DNA of 64,000 nucleotides from Bacteroidales bacterium (GTDB lineage Bacteria; Bacteroidota; Bacteroidia; Bacteroidales; WCHB1-69): NCBI GenBank assembly GCA_017525245.1, contig JAFXTE010000018.1, positions 1 to 64,000 of the forward strand, read 5' to 3'. Shown piece by piece: positions 18,901 to 26,808 of this stretch (position 1 is its first letter; each line of letters starts with the position of its first letter). The notes under the pieces were generated by a model. It saw only the letters and a program-made list of their open reading frames with translations, ran no database searches and was not told where the DNA came from. The position numbers and the translations under genes were made by a program.

Positions 18901-19210
18901 CGGCGGCAGTTTCGGGGAGATAGTTGTGGGCAATCTCCTCCACCTTCTTAACGCCATCAACGAGAGTGACGCAGATGCGCTTCACCACACCATCGACGAG
19001 CATTTCGCAGGCGCCGCACTTGCCGATGCCGCAGTCCATGCTGCGCTCGCGGCCCTTCAAACTATGACTGTGGATGGGGAACCCCGCCTGATGCAATGCA
19101 GCGGCGATAGTGTAGCCTTTCGCGGCCTTCACTTGCTGACCCTTGTACTCAAAGGTCGTGATTTCCCTTTCGGGAATATCCAAAATGGGATGGTGTAAAA
19201 TTGGATACAT
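15980..19210 (-). CDS. Multidomain flavo-iron-sulfur dehydrogenase (HcnABC/sarcosine-oxidase-like fusion)
   Basis: A 1076-residue single chain. In order: a 2Fe-2S domain (about 10-90, cysteines in MDCGIGKCGAC and RIC); an NAD(P)/FAD disulfide-reductase fold (about 100-430, IIGAGPAG and a second nucleotide motif TIGAGNIGYL); two 4Fe-4S motifs near 470-520 (FACNPCTFACP and CIGCMKCVNHCP); a BFD-like 2Fe-2S domain near 610-665 (FVCHCDD, GPCRGKRC); and a C-terminal DAO-type FAD oxidoreductase (about 715-1076, VFVAGGGITGSG). Elsewhere these parts are separate subunits of sarcosine oxidase, hydrogen-cyanide synthase or D-hydroxyproline/opine dehydrogenases. It probably oxidises a secondary amine or amino acid; the substrate is unknown. 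ATG at 19210 is chosen over an upstream TTG. Confidence 0.88.
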   Translation of the reverse strand: MYPILHHPILDIPEREITTFEYKGQQVKAAKGYTIAAALHQAGFPIHSHSLKGRERSMDCGIGKCGACEMLVDGVVKRICVTLVDGVKKVEEIAHNYLPETAADKPAAAPKVYKTEVAIIGAGPAGLACREQLNKFGIPNIVIDNNDRIGGQFTMQTHQFFFFEKEQKYGGMRGFDIAKTLAGDDHSGILLNSTVWDILEGKRVAAKNMEDGSIFFVDANFLVVATGAFPFMPTFENDDLPGVYTAAVVQKMMNLQHTLLGKRILTIGAGNIGYLTSYQAVQAGAKVVAIVEAMDHEGGFPVQANRVRRLGIPIITSHTLLKAIPNEDHTGVIGAVIAECKNFQPVPGTEQVIKDIDLINICTGLKPDNLILEKGKVTFGLNTYGIGDATRVGEGTCAVLRGKQAAMEIAQALNVRFNYDDYLAVTKDYADSQQHPVRVLEKPNRPAGDRLQKPFVMADCLYGFACNPCTFACPQGAITKIATNHVPQIDYDKCIGCMKCVNHCPGLALFGYNIPKNWLFLPFEYDTQENAEVFLVDDNGQKVGEGIIEKITKGENKTHVARVKALDISGEAMMNVTGFILKENYPEPLNWQKLDKKEEDPAFVCHCDDVKIETILEAVKGKKIISVDELKHITRIGMGPCRGKRCIPRVKLLLAGHGVEVVGDATPRGPLSSQLNIGELCPNDKPEVFVTNVNGHPTKKVECDVFVAGGGITGSGLFRYFAEAGKKVVLCNAERGSSWRCIGGGRPSFSVPEIADIAEHNRAIFESIQKVTNINYKPTRYVGFAHDEANYKALEKSLEWSDGYMVDKKDFVKEVSPYFNPNLNTYQAACITNACWQATPGPTINYIRNIAIEHGGVLLEDTRLLEVRKTAKGFMALVKTHDKEYVEYHCEHFVNSLGPSANKFAEQLGMYLGLYPIKHQAFITHRLPMLGKDGDSLDMLIDRRKYKGFSAVYGQQFAETGQIIGCASPATEQQQAGKELKYNTQEFLQVCAEMFIDWIPQLKNVSFQATWAGYYTEPRYIVDPEHGLLVGMRGHGFMLGQYLAKIYVDKYLGKEAPSYMSRLAISGDGLSENAFQ

Positions 19211-19262
19211 GATTCTTGTTCTTATATTTTTGATTATTGTTGATTCCAAAAATTACAAGTTG

Positions 19263-19270
19263 CAAAAATA
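19263..19270 (-). promoter_or_regulatory. -7 box of the flavo-iron-sulfur dehydrogenase gene
   Basis: TATTTTTG on the minus strand, 52 bases before the ATG at 19210; divergent from the riboswitch promoter. Confidence 0.6.
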
Positions 19271-19300
19271 GTTTTTTTTCAATTTCATCGCAAAAAATCG

Positions 19301-19308
19301 TATTTTTG
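19301..19308 (+). promoter_or_regulatory. -7 box of the riboswitch-TonB transcript
   Basis: TATTTTTG, placing the transcription start just before the riboswitch aptamer. Confidence 0.65.
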
Positions 19309-19318
19309 CCGCCGTTTT

Positions 19319-19390
19319 GAAAGGGGTGCCGTATGGCTGAGATCAGACCCGTTGAACCTGATGCGGATAATGCCGCCGTAGGGAAATTCA
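19319..19390 (+). promoter_or_regulatory. TPP riboswitch (thi-box)
   Basis: Contains the conserved thiamine pyrophosphate aptamer segments in order: AGGGGTGCC, GGCTGAGAT, ACCCGTTGAACCTGAT, GGATAATGCC and CGTAGGGAA. The variable P3 arm is minimal. It lies about 12 bases after a -7 box and about 60 bases before the TonB receptor start, so thiamine pyrophosphate should repress the receptor. No obvious terminator hairpin follows, which favours control of translation, but that is inference. Confidence 0.93.
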
Positions 19391-19451
19391 CAACGTCCTC
19401 TTATCCCTCTTTCAGTATGTTTAATTTATTAATAACCAAACTGTTAGAGCT

Positions 19452-21785
19452 ATGTTTAAAAATGTACAATGTACAATGAACAATGTACAAAACACAATGC
19501 ACGTAGATAATCCCACGAGACTCAAACGGAAACGTGGAATTATCAATTATCAATTATCAATTATCAATTTATTGCTGCTTTGCATGCCTGTAGCCCTCTT
19601 CGCGCAGCAACCGGACACCGTGCAGCAGGGTACGGTGCCGGAGGTGACCATCCAATTCACGAAGCCCACGGTGCAGCAGTCGGCGAACGTTACCACGATG
19701 TCGATGCCGCAGATCCGTGCACAACAAGGTAACGGCAGCGTCAACAACCTGCTGGAGCTGATGCCCTCCGTGGTGGTCACTTCCGAGTCGGGTAACGGGT
19801 TGGGCGCCACCTACATGTTCATCCGCGGCATCGACCAGACCCGTATCAATACCACCCTCAACGGCGTGACCATCAACAACGCCGAGTCGCAAGGTTCGTG
19901 GTTGGTGAACCTGCCCGACATGGGAACTTATATCGAGAATGTGAGCGTGCAGAGCGGTGCCAACACTTCCGACGGTAGTACTTCCTATGGTGCCCGTGTC
20001 GATTTCGTGACCCGCGACATCCCGTTGAAACCTTTTGCCGAAGCACGCACCGCGTATGGTTCCTTTAACACTTTCCACAACATGGTGAGCGCGGGTACCG
20101 GACTCATCGGCAAGCGTTTCTCCATGCTCGCCTCCTTCTCCGACATCCGCAGCGACGGCTACATCGACTATTCCGGCGTTCGCCTCAACTCGGGTTTCCT
20201 CACCGCGCAACTCGACCTTTATAATTTCAAGAAGAACAAGGACAACGGTAAACTGCGTTTTCATTTGCTCTTTGGCAAGGAGAATTCTGGTTTAGCTTGG
20301 AATGGTGTGCCATACGACAGTCTTGCCACCAACCGCACCTACAATTCCTGCGGCGAATATTACGATGACAACGGCGTGCGTCACTACTACGAAAATTCCT
20401 ACGACCACTACACCCAGACTTTCTACCAGTTAGAGTATCTCAAGGATTGGATCCGTCAGGGAGGCCTCCAACACCACAGCTTGCAGGTGATGCCCTATCT
20501 GACGCGTGGCTTCGGCTATTATGAGCAATATAAGGATGACAAGAAAATCAACAAATACGGCTTAGTGCAATTGCACGAGGATCAGAATCGCACAGACTTG
20601 GTTACGCAAAAGTATTTGGATAACTACTACTATGGACTCCATGCGCAATACACAGGTTCACAAATATTTAAGAACCATACCGACCAAGGTTTGCGTTGGG
20701 TGGCCGGTGCGGATGTGAGCAACTACAACGGCAACCACTACGGCGACATCGTTTGGGTGCAGTCCGACAGGGTGGTAGAGTGCCCGCCGATGTATGAGTG
20801 GTATCGCGGCACTGGCAACAAGTTGCAGTCTAAGGTGTTCGGTAACTTGCGTTACTTTATCAAGAACTTCAGTGTGACGGGTGAATTGCAGTACCGTCGG
20901 GTGGATTACACCATTGACGGCGTTAATGACGAACTGGCTCCCATCCCGCAGGAGTACCACTGGAACTTCGTGAACCCGAAAGTCGCGTTGCATTATTTCC
21001 TGCAACGTCCGAAGGTGAAACACAGCTTCGATCTCTCCTTTGCCACGGCCAACCGCGAACCCACCCGCAACGACCTCGTGGGTGCCCCCGATGACCGCAA
21101 GCCCGTACCGGAAACCCTCTACGATGTGGAATTCAGCTACATGAATTACAACGACAAGTACTTCTTTAACACCACGTTGTACGGAATGTACTATAAGAAC
21201 CAACTGGTGCGTACTGGCGAGCTTGACCAGACCGGTGACCCGCTCATGACGAATGTTGATAAAAGCTACCGCGTGGGTATCGAATTGTCTGCCGCATACA
21301 AGCCCGTGCGTTTCTTCACGTGGCACGTCAACGGCGGTTTCAGCCTCAACCGCATCCTCAACTACACACACTATGTCGAAGATTGGGAGAACGGCGGCTA
21401 TGTGGAGCAGCAGATCGGTAACACGCCTATCGCTTATTCCCCGAACATCGTGCTGGGCAACGACTTCACCTTCACCCCGCTCAAGGACTTCAACATCAGC
21501 CTCATCACCAAGTTTGTCAGCAAACAGTATCTCGACAACTCCGGCAACGCTACTTACACCCTGAAACCTTACACCTACACCAATCTTCGCCTCTCCTACA
21601 CGTTCCACTTCAAAGCGTTGAAGGATTTGGAACTGTTCCTGAACGTCAACAACCTCTTCAACACGAAGTATGAGACCAATGCGGCGCTGTACGAGGGTTA
21701 CTATGGCGGCGAGATTTCGTATGATCCGTACTATTTCCCGCAGGCGGGTATCAATTTCCTCGGTGGCGTGAGAGTCCGGTTTTAA
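19452..21785 (+). CDS. TonB-dependent receptor, probably for thiamine or a thiamine precursor
   Basis: A 777-residue outer-membrane receptor: plug domain at about 70-190 (GSVNNLLELMPSVVV, MFIRGIDQTRINTTLNGV) and a beta-barrel with typical alternating Tyr/Phe strands ending GGVRVRF, with the terminal Phe required for barrel assembly. The upstream TPP riboswitch indicates thiamine-related import. The N-terminus is odd: residues 4-18 (NVQCTMNNVQNTMHV) and about 28-40 (GIINYQLSIINLL) are encoded by two heptamer arrays, and the second forms part of the hydrophobic core of the signal peptide, which ends CMPVALFAQ. No carboxypeptidase-regulatory N-terminal domain is present. A 28-bp palindrome plus T-run follows the gene. 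Confidence 0.93.
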   Translation: MFKNVQCTMNNVQNTMHVDNPTRLKRKRGIINYQLSIINLLLLCMPVALFAQQPDTVQQGTVPEVTIQFTKPTVQQSANVTTMSMPQIRAQQGNGSVNNLLELMPSVVVTSESGNGLGATYMFIRGIDQTRINTTLNGVTINNAESQGSWLVNLPDMGTYIENVSVQSGANTSDGSTSYGARVDFVTRDIPLKPFAEARTAYGSFNTFHNMVSAGTGLIGKRFSMLASFSDIRSDGYIDYSGVRLNSGFLTAQLDLYNFKKNKDNGKLRFHLLFGKENSGLAWNGVPYDSLATNRTYNSCGEYYDDNGVRHYYENSYDHYTQTFYQLEYLKDWIRQGGLQHHSLQVMPYLTRGFGYYEQYKDDKKINKYGLVQLHEDQNRTDLVTQKYLDNYYYGLHAQYTGSQIFKNHTDQGLRWVAGADVSNYNGNHYGDIVWVQSDRVVECPPMYEWYRGTGNKLQSKVFGNLRYFIKNFSVTGELQYRRVDYTIDGVNDELAPIPQEYHWNFVNPKVALHYFLQRPKVKHSFDLSFATANREPTRNDLVGAPDDRKPVPETLYDVEFSYMNYNDKYFFNTTLYGMYYKNQLVRTGELDQTGDPLMTNVDKSYRVGIELSAAYKPVRFFTWHVNGGFSLNRILNYTHYVEDWENGGYVEQQIGNTPIAYSPNIVLGNDFTFTPLKDFNISLITKFVSKQYLDNSGNATYTLKPYTYTNLRLSYTFHFKALKDLELFLNVNNLFNTKYETNAALYEGYYGGEISYDPYYFPQAGINFLGGVRVRF
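19464..19505 (+). repeat. Coding heptamer array 1 in the TonB receptor gene
   Basis: Units GTACAAT, GTACAAT, GAACAAT, GTACAAA, ACACAAT, GCACGTA starting 12 bases after the start codon. A gain or loss of one 7-base unit would shift the reading frame. Confidence 0.8.
19536..19570 (+). repeat. Coding heptamer array 2 in the TonB receptor gene
   Basis: Five units, GGAATTA, TCAATTA three times, then TCAATTT, encoding part of the signal-peptide hydrophobic core. Confidence 0.85.
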
Positions 21786-21812
21786 TCGATTAGATCTTTA
21801 TTGACTATTATT

Positions 21813-21846
21813 GTAGAGACGTTTCATGAAACGTCTCTACTTTTTT
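21813..21846 (+). repeat. GTAGAGACG palindrome copy 1, acting as terminator
   Basis: A perfect 28-bp palindrome (half-site GTAGAGACGTTTCA, 21813-21840) followed by six T. It sits after the TonB gene and fits a rho-independent terminator. Identical copies occur at 32713 and 63740. Confidence 0.9.
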
Positions 21847-21889
21847 ATAATTCGTCGCCTCATCGCTTTATTGTCTCACCGAAAAAGTG

Positions 21890-21897
21890 TATTTTTG
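21890..21897 (+). promoter_or_regulatory. -7 box of queF-queC
   Basis: TATTTTTG, ending 17 bases before the queF start codon at 21915. Confidence 0.65.
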
Positions 21898-21914
21898 CAG
21901 CAAATTATCTTCTT

Positions 21915-22385
21915 ATGGCAAGAAATGAAAAAGAATTGGAAGGTGTGACCTTGTTAGGCAACCAGAATACGCAGTACAACTACGACTATACGCCGGATGT
22001 TCTGGAAACATTTGAAAACAAGCATCCTGAAAATGAGTATATTGTGACACTTGATTGCCCCGAGTTCACTTCGCTGTGCCCTAAAACGGGGCAACCCGAT
22101 TTCGGGCACATCGTGATTCGTTACATCCCGCGGACACGCATGGTGGAGAGCAAGAGTCTGAAACTCTATCTGTTCAGTTTCCGCAACCATGGCGACTTCC
22201 ACGAGGATTGTGTCAACATCATCATGAAGGATTTGGTGCGTCTTATGGATCCGAAATACCTTGAGGTTCAAGGCTTTTTCAACCCGCGCGGGGGAATTTC
22301 CATCATCCCGTTCGCCAATTACGGTGACGACGCACATCAGGATATGGTAAAACAGCGTATGTTGGCCGTTTTCAATCAAAAATAG
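21915..22385 (+). CDS. queF: NADPH-dependent 7-cyano-7-deazaguanine reductase QueF
   Basis: A 156-residue cytoplasmic enzyme reducing preQ0 to preQ1 in queuosine synthesis. The nucleophilic Cys lies in [13 protein letters not shown], and further marks are [29 protein letters not shown] and NPRGGISI. The length fits the short, single-domain (YkvM-type) class. The frame is open 38 codons further upstream, but the promoter box at 21890 and homology place the start at 21915. queC follows after 5 bases, so the two steps of the same pathway form an operon. Confidence 0.96.
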   Translation: MARNEKELEGVTLLGNQNTQYNYDYTPDVLETFENKHPENEYIVTLDCPEFTSLCPKTGQPDFGHIVIRYIPRTRMVESKSLKLYLFSFRNHGDFHEDCVNIIMKDLVRLMDPKYLEVQGFFNPRGGISIIPFANYGDDAHQDMVKQRMLAVFNQK

Positions 22386-22390
22386 AAGCC

Positions 22391-23047
22391 ATGGGAAAAG
22401 ATTCCGTTATCATTTACTCCGGTGGCATGGATTCCACCACGCTGTTGTATGAGTTTAAGGATCAGATTGCAATGGCTATCACGTTCGATTACGGCTCCAC
22501 GCAGAACGCCCGCGAGCGCGAGTGCGCCGTTTTGCATTGCAAACGATTGGGTATAAAGCATTTGATTATTCCGTTGGATTTTATGCGACAATATTTCAAA
22601 AGTGCGCTGTTGGAATCCCCCGAAAACATCCCGGAAGGGAATTATGATGACGAGAACATGAAATCCACGGTGGTGCCTTTCCGCAACGGCATCATGCTGT
22701 CCGTCGCCTGCGGCATTGCAGAGAGCAACGGACTGACCAAAGTGCTGATAGCCAATCACGCCGGCGACCACGCCATCTATCCCGACTGCCGCCCAGAGTT
22801 CGTGAAAGCCATGTCCGAAGCCATGTCAGCAGGCACATACGTGAATGTCTCCGTTTTCGCCCCCTACACTCTTTTGACAAAAACGGAGATTGCTTTGCGC
22901 GGGAAAAAAATGGGCCTCGACTACAGCGAGACCTATTCTTGTTACAAAGGAGGAAAACATCACTGCGGCAAATGCGGCACCTGTCGCGAACGTATCGAAG
23001 CCCTGCGCGAGGCCGGCATCGAAGACACAACGGTGTATGGCTTTTAG
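22391..23047 (+). CDS. queC: 7-cyano-7-deazaguanine synthase QueC
   Basis: A 218-residue ATP-dependent ligase converting 7-carboxy-7-deazaguanine to preQ0, the step just before QueF. The PP-loop YSGGMDSTT is at residues 9-17 and the zinc site CYKGGKHHCGKCGTC lies near the C-terminus. It is translated right behind queF. The other early queuosine genes (queD, queE) are not in the window. Its last codons and TAG stop lie inside a heptamer array (GGCTTTT units), so the C-terminal YGF is repeat-encoded. Confidence 0.96.
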   Translation: MGKDSVIIYSGGMDSTTLLYEFKDQIAMAITFDYGSTQNARERECAVLHCKRLGIKHLIIPLDFMRQYFKSALLESPENIPEGNYDDENMKSTVVPFRNGIMLSVACGIAESNGLTKVLIANHAGDHAIYPDCRPEFVKAMSEAMSAGTYVNVSVFAPYTLLTKTEIALRGKKMGLDYSETYSCYKGGKHHCGKCGTCRERIEALREAGIEDTTVYGF

Positions 23048-23073
23048 CTTTTGGCTTTTGGCTTTTAGCTGAT
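23039..23073. repeat. Heptamer array overlapping the queC stop codon
   Basis: GGCTTTT, AGCTTTT, GGCTTTT, GGCTTTT, AGCTGAT. The queC stop TAG (23045-23047) spans the first two units. Confidence 0.85.
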
Positions 23074-23119
23074 GACAACTAACTCTAAAGTTATCATCAT
23101 AGTATTTCTAAAAATAATG

Positions 23120-23127
23120 TATCTTTG
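23120..23127 (+). promoter_or_regulatory. -7 box of recG
   Basis: TATCTTTG, 58 bases before the recG start. Confidence 0.6.
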
Positions 23128-23185
23128 CGGCAAAATTTAAAGAATTGAAAACACAGTATAGAATAAACCCTAAAACATTCAAACC

Positions 23186-25306
23186 ATGACCACTCAACAG
23201 ACAGATTTGCTGCAAACGCCCATCGAATTCCTGAAAGGAGTGGGCGAAAAACGGGGTGCGGTACTCCGCAAAGAGTTCAACATCCAGACATTCAACGATT
23301 TACTCTATTATTTTCCGTACCGGCACATTGACAAATCGCACGTCTATCACGTCAGCGACATTGTAAACGACGGAGGTTATATCTTGCTGCGCGGCACTAT
23401 CCGCAACGTGCGCATTGTCGGGCAGATGCGGGCGCAACGGCTCACGGCAGTCTTCACCGACGAGACCGGCTCTATAGAATTGGTGTGGTTCAACGGCATC
23501 CGATGGGTGCAGGACGTGCTGAAGTCGCGCACCGAGTTCGTCATCTTCGGCAAGCCCACGCTCTTCAACGGAAAGTGGAACATCACCCACCCGGAGCTTA
23601 TCGACCCGGCTCAGCAGGAGAGTTCGCCCATCTCGCTGCGGTTCCAGCCACTGTACAACACTTCCGAAACCGCCAAGAAGAAGTCGTTGGACTCCAAGGC
23701 TATGTCGAAACTGACCGCCAACCTGCTAACCCAGGTCAAGGACATCATTTCGGAGACGATGCCCAAGGAGATGGTGGAGGAGCTGCACCTGATGTCGCTT
23801 CGCGATGCCCTTGTCAATATCCATTATCCTGAAGACAACCAGAAACTTTCGCAGGCCACGCTCCGGCTGAAGTTTGACGAATTGTTCTTTACACAGCTCA
23901 AACTACTGAAACTCAAGCTGATCAACACAAATCGTTTCGAGGGATATGTGTTTGAGCACGTGGGAGAAAATTTCAACAGGTTTTACAAAGAGTGCCTGCC
24001 TTTTGACCTGACCAATGCGCAGAAGCGGGTGCTCAGGGAAATCCGGGGCGATGTGGGCAGCGGTCACCAGATGAACCGGCTGCTGCAGGGCGATGTAGGC
24101 AGCGGCAAGACCATTATCGCGTTGTTCAGCATGTTGTTAGCTATCGACAACGGCTACCAGGCATGCATGATGGCACCCACCGAAATTCTGGCCACCCAGC
24201 ACTATGAGAAACTCAGCAAACAGCTGGAACCGTTGAACTTGCGCGTGGAGTTCTTGTCGGGTTCCACTAAAACGGCGAAGCGCAAGCAATTGCTTACCGA
24301 CTTGCAGAACGGTCAGGTCGATATCCTCATCGGCACCCATGCACTGATTGAAGATAACGTGATTTTCAACAAATTAGGTATAGTGGTGATTGATGAACAG
24401 CACCGTTTCGGGGTGGAGCAGCGGGCGAAGCTGTGGCGCAAGAGCGGTGCCGTTCCGCCGCACATTCTCGTGATGACGGCCACGCCTATCCCGCGCACCC
24501 TCGCCATGACGCTTTACGGAGATTTGGACGTTTCCGTAATCGACGAGCTGCCGGCGGGTCGAAAACCCATCGTCACGAGCCATTTTTACGAGAAAGACCG
24601 CCTCAAAATGTTCGGTTTCCTGAAAAAGCAGATTGCGGAAGGGCGGCAGGTTTATGTCGTGTATCCCCTGATTCAGGAATCCGAAGCGCTGGATTTGCTG
24701 GACTTGCAGGCGGGTTACGAAGCTTTCGAACGCAGTTTCCCGCCGCCGGAATACAGCATCGGGGTGGTGCATGGCAAGATGAAGGCCGAGGAGAAGGACT
24801 ACACCATGAGCTGCTTCAAGAAGGGACAGATCCAGATTCTGCTCTCCACCACCGTCATTGAGGTGGGCATTGACGTACCGAACGCCACGGTGATGGTCAT
24901 CGAGAATGCCGAGCGGTTCGGGCTGTCGCAACTTCACCAGTTGCGCGGGCGTGTGGGGCGTGGCGGCAACCAGTCCTACTGCATCCTCATGTCCAAGTAC
25001 GAGCTTTCCACCGAGGGCCGCAAACGGTTGAAAGCCATGGTGGAGACCAACGACGGTTTTGAGATTGCCAACTTTGACTTACAGCTGCGCGGTCCCGGTG
25101 ACCTGCAGGGCACGCGCCAGAGCGGCATGTTGGACTTCAAGATCGCCGACCTCACCAAAGACGAGAAGTTAGTGGCCTACACCCGCAACTACGCGCAACA
25201 GATTCTCGAAAAAGACCCGGATTTGACGCTCCCCGAGCACAAACGCCTCGCCGAAACGTTGGAGAAGCAGATGCAGCGGGATACGAATTGGAGTGTGATA
25301 AGCTGA
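23186..25306 (+). CDS. recG: ATP-dependent DNA helicase RecG
   Basis: A 706-residue replication-fork-reversal helicase. It has an N-terminal wedge/OB domain (FPYRHIDKS, LRGTIRNVRI), then helicase motifs: Walker A LQGDVGSGKT, motif Ia MMAPTEILATQHY, DEQH box VVIDEQHRFGVEQR, MTATPIPRTLAMTLYGDLDVS, and the C-terminal domain QLRGRVGRGG, FDLQLRGPGDLQGTRQSG. Length and motif order are normal. It acts on stalled forks and recombination intermediates in the cytoplasm. It has its own promoter; a heptamer array starts just after the stop codon. Confidence 0.97.
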   Translation: MTTQQTDLLQTPIEFLKGVGEKRGAVLRKEFNIQTFNDLLYYFPYRHIDKSHVYHVSDIVNDGGYILLRGTIRNVRIVGQMRAQRLTAVFTDETGSIELVWFNGIRWVQDVLKSRTEFVIFGKPTLFNGKWNITHPELIDPAQQESSPISLRFQPLYNTSETAKKKSLDSKAMSKLTANLLTQVKDIISETMPKEMVEELHLMSLRDALVNIHYPEDNQKLSQATLRLKFDELFFTQLKLLKLKLINTNRFEGYVFEHVGENFNRFYKECLPFDLTNAQKRVLREIRGDVGSGHQMNRLLQGDVGSGKTIIALFSMLLAIDNGYQACMMAPTEILATQHYEKLSKQLEPLNLRVEFLSGSTKTAKRKQLLTDLQNGQVDILIGTHALIEDNVIFNKLGIVVIDEQHRFGVEQRAKLWRKSGAVPPHILVMTATPIPRTLAMTLYGDLDVSVIDELPAGRKPIVTSHFYEKDRLKMFGFLKKQIAEGRQVYVVYPLIQESEALDLLDLQAGYEAFERSFPPPEYSIGVVHGKMKAEEKDYTMSCFKKGQIQILLSTTVIEVGIDVPNATVMVIENAERFGLSQLHQLRGRVGRGGNQSYCILMSKYELSTEGRKRLKAMVETNDGFEIANFDLQLRGPGDLQGTRQSGMLDFKIADLTKDEKLVAYTRNYAQQILEKDPDLTLPEHKRLAETLEKQMQRDTNWSVIS

Positions 25307-25307
25307 C

Positions 25308-25328
25308 GTGAGACGTAAGACGTAAGAC
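25308..25328. repeat. Heptamer array next to the recG stop codon
   Basis: GTGAGAC, GTAAGAC, GTAAGAC begin one base after the recG stop (25304-25306). The complementary-strand words GTCTCAC and GTCTTAC recur at 32793-32820. Confidence 0.75.
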
Positions 25329-25367
25329 TTTGGGGTTATTCGTTATTCTATACCATAATTGTTGTCA

Positions 25368-25396
25368 AACAAAAAGGGAGGCTCTCACCTCCCTCT
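25368..25396 (-). terminator. Terminator of the infC-rpmI-rplT operon
   Basis: On the minus strand GGGAGG pairs with CCTCCC (25376-25381 and 25388-25393) and is followed by TTTTTGTTTG. Confidence 0.8.
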
Positions 25397-25446
25397 TCGT
25401 ATATAGCAAATACAAATGAACTAAAAAATGATGGCTGTTTGTCGGT

Positions 25447-25791
25447 TTATTTTACCAAATCGACGATGGCCTTGAATGCCTCAGGATTATTCATCGCGAG
25501 GTCGGCGAGAGCTTTGCGGTTGAGCGCAACGTTCTTCTTTGCTAAGCTACCCATCAGGACAGAGTAAGACATTCCATATTCACGGGCACCGGCGTTGATA
25601 CGGGTGATCCACAGGCTTCTGAAATTTCTCTTTTTAGCTTTTCTGTCTCGATAGGCGTATTGCTGGCCTTTCTCCCACGAGTTGACCGCGACGGTCCAGA
25701 CGTTTTTGCGTTTTCCGAAATAGCCGCGGGTGCGTTTTAAAATCTTTTTTCTTCTTGCTCTTGAAGCAACATGATTAACTGATCTTGACAT
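25447..25791 (-). CDS. rplT: 50S ribosomal protein L20
   Basis: A 114-residue basic protein: [32 protein letters not shown], then [26 protein letters not shown], both hallmark L20 segments. L20 is an early-assembly protein of the large subunit and in other bacteria represses its own operon. It is the last gene of the minus-strand infC-rpmI-rplT operon, 81 bases after rpmI, with a clear terminator beyond it. Confidence 0.97.
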   Translation of the reverse strand: MSRSVNHVASRARRKKILKRTRGYFGKRKNVWTVAVNSWEKGQQYAYRDRKAKKRNFRSLWITRINAGAREYGMSYSVLMGSLAKKNVALNRKALADLAMNNPEAFKAIVDLVK

Positions 25792-25872
25792 AATCTTTTT
25801 TCCTTTCCGTTTACGTCAGTGGCATGAAGCACTTCGGGAACTGCGCGTAAACATTTTTTTTAATTAATTAAA

Positions 25873-26070
25873 CTAGCACTGTCCCAACATTTGTTTGACG
25901 GTGCGATCCAAATTTTGTTCGACAATAGCACTATAAGCCAGGTTACGTTTTCTCTTTTTTGTTTTTTTAGTGAGAATGTGGCTATGGTAAGCATGATGTC
26001 TCTTGATTTTGCCGGTGCCGGTCAGAGTGAATCTCTTTTTGGCAGCGGACTTCGTTTTAATTTTCGGCAT
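25873..26070 (-). CDS. rpmI: 50S ribosomal protein L35
   Basis: A 65-residue protein opening [24 protein letters not shown], the standard L35 N-terminus, with [14 protein letters not shown] following. It lies between infC and rplT in the conserved order, 46 bases after infC. Confidence 0.97.
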   Translation of the reverse strand: MPKIKTKSAAKKRFTLTGTGKIKRHHAYHSHILTKKTKKRKRNLAYSAIVEQNLDRTVKQMLGQC

Positions 26071-26116
26071 TTCTTTCTGATTTTTAAGGTTTATATATGC
26101 GTATTTGCTACATATT

Positions 26117-26683
26117 TCACTTTTTGGGCTTCGGAACCATAAGGATGGTCATGTTCCGGCCTGTCAGAACCGGCATCTGATCGACTTTGCCATAGTCCTG
26201 GAGGCGTTCGGCGAATTTGAGGAGCTCGAGTTCGCCGTTGTCCTTGTAGATGATGCTGCGGCCCCGGAAGGTCATGATAATCTTCACTTTGTAGCCGTCT
26301 TGCAGGAAACGGATGGCGTGGTTGCATTTGAACTCCACGTCATGTTCACTGATTTGCGGACTCAGGCGGATTTCTTTGATTTCCGTCTTGGCGCTGTTTG
26401 CCTTAATCTCTTTCAGCTTTTTCTTTTGCTCGTAGAGATATTTCTGGTAGTCCATCACCTTGCACACGGGCGGGTTGGCCTGTGGGGAAATCTCCACCAA
26501 ATCCATGCCGTATTCATCCGCAATAGCCAAAGCCTCGCGCAATGACACGATTCGGGGTTCTATGTTATCTCCCACCACACGCACGACCTGTGCCGTGATA
26601 TAGTTGTTGATACGGTGTTGGGCTTCTTTTTTGTTTTTAGGGCCGAAACCTTTGTTCGGACGGTTGTTTTGAGCGATGATCAA
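26117..26683 (-). CDS. infC: Translation initiation factor IF-3
   Basis: A 188-residue factor that prevents premature joining of ribosomal subunits and checks the start codon. The N-terminal domain shows [16 protein letters not shown] and [43 protein letters not shown]; the C-terminal domain shows [13 protein letters not shown] and TFRGRSI. It heads the infC-rpmI-rplT operon, with a minus-strand -7 box 48 bases upstream. The first 20 residues are a low-conservation extension; ATG at 26683 is taken, although infC often uses rare start codons and a start nearer QHRINN cannot be excluded. Confidence 0.95.
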   Translation of the reverse strand: MIIAQNNRPNKGFGPKNKKEAQHRINNYITAQVVRVVGDNIEPRIVSLREALAIADEYGMDLVEISPQANPPVCKVMDYQKYLYEQKKKLKEIKANSAKTEIKEIRLSPQISEHDVEFKCNHAIRFLQDGYKVKIIMTFRGRSIIYKDNGELELLKFAERLQDYGKVDQMPVLTGRNMTILMVPKPKK

Positions 26684-26731
26684 ATTCTTTTCGTTTAAGT
26701 GTAAAAACTTTATTTATAAATTTTTGGGCGG

Positions 26732-26739
26732 CAAAAATA
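26732..26739 (-). promoter_or_regulatory. -7 box of the infC operon
   Basis: TATTTTTG on the minus strand, 48 bases before the infC ATG, divergent from the box at 26779. Confidence 0.6.
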
Positions 26740-26778
26740 CACAATTTTTAATTGTATGATTCGTTTTCTCATTTTTTT

Positions 26779-26786
26779 TATTTTTG
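26779..26786 (+). promoter_or_regulatory. -7 box of the envelope cluster
   Basis: TATTTTTG, 22 bases before the start of the DUF6089-like gene; probably drives that gene and uppS. Confidence 0.6.
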
Positions 26787-26808
26787 CAGCCTTATAATTA
26801 TCATAGAA

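Noticed and set aside
16853-19198. 781-codon open frame antisense to the flavo-iron-sulfur dehydrogenase
   Set aside because: It is a shadow of a GC-rich, strongly biased gene. Its protein is a monotonous Val/Asp/Gly/His-rich sequence without domains, while the opposite strand is rich in conserved motifs.
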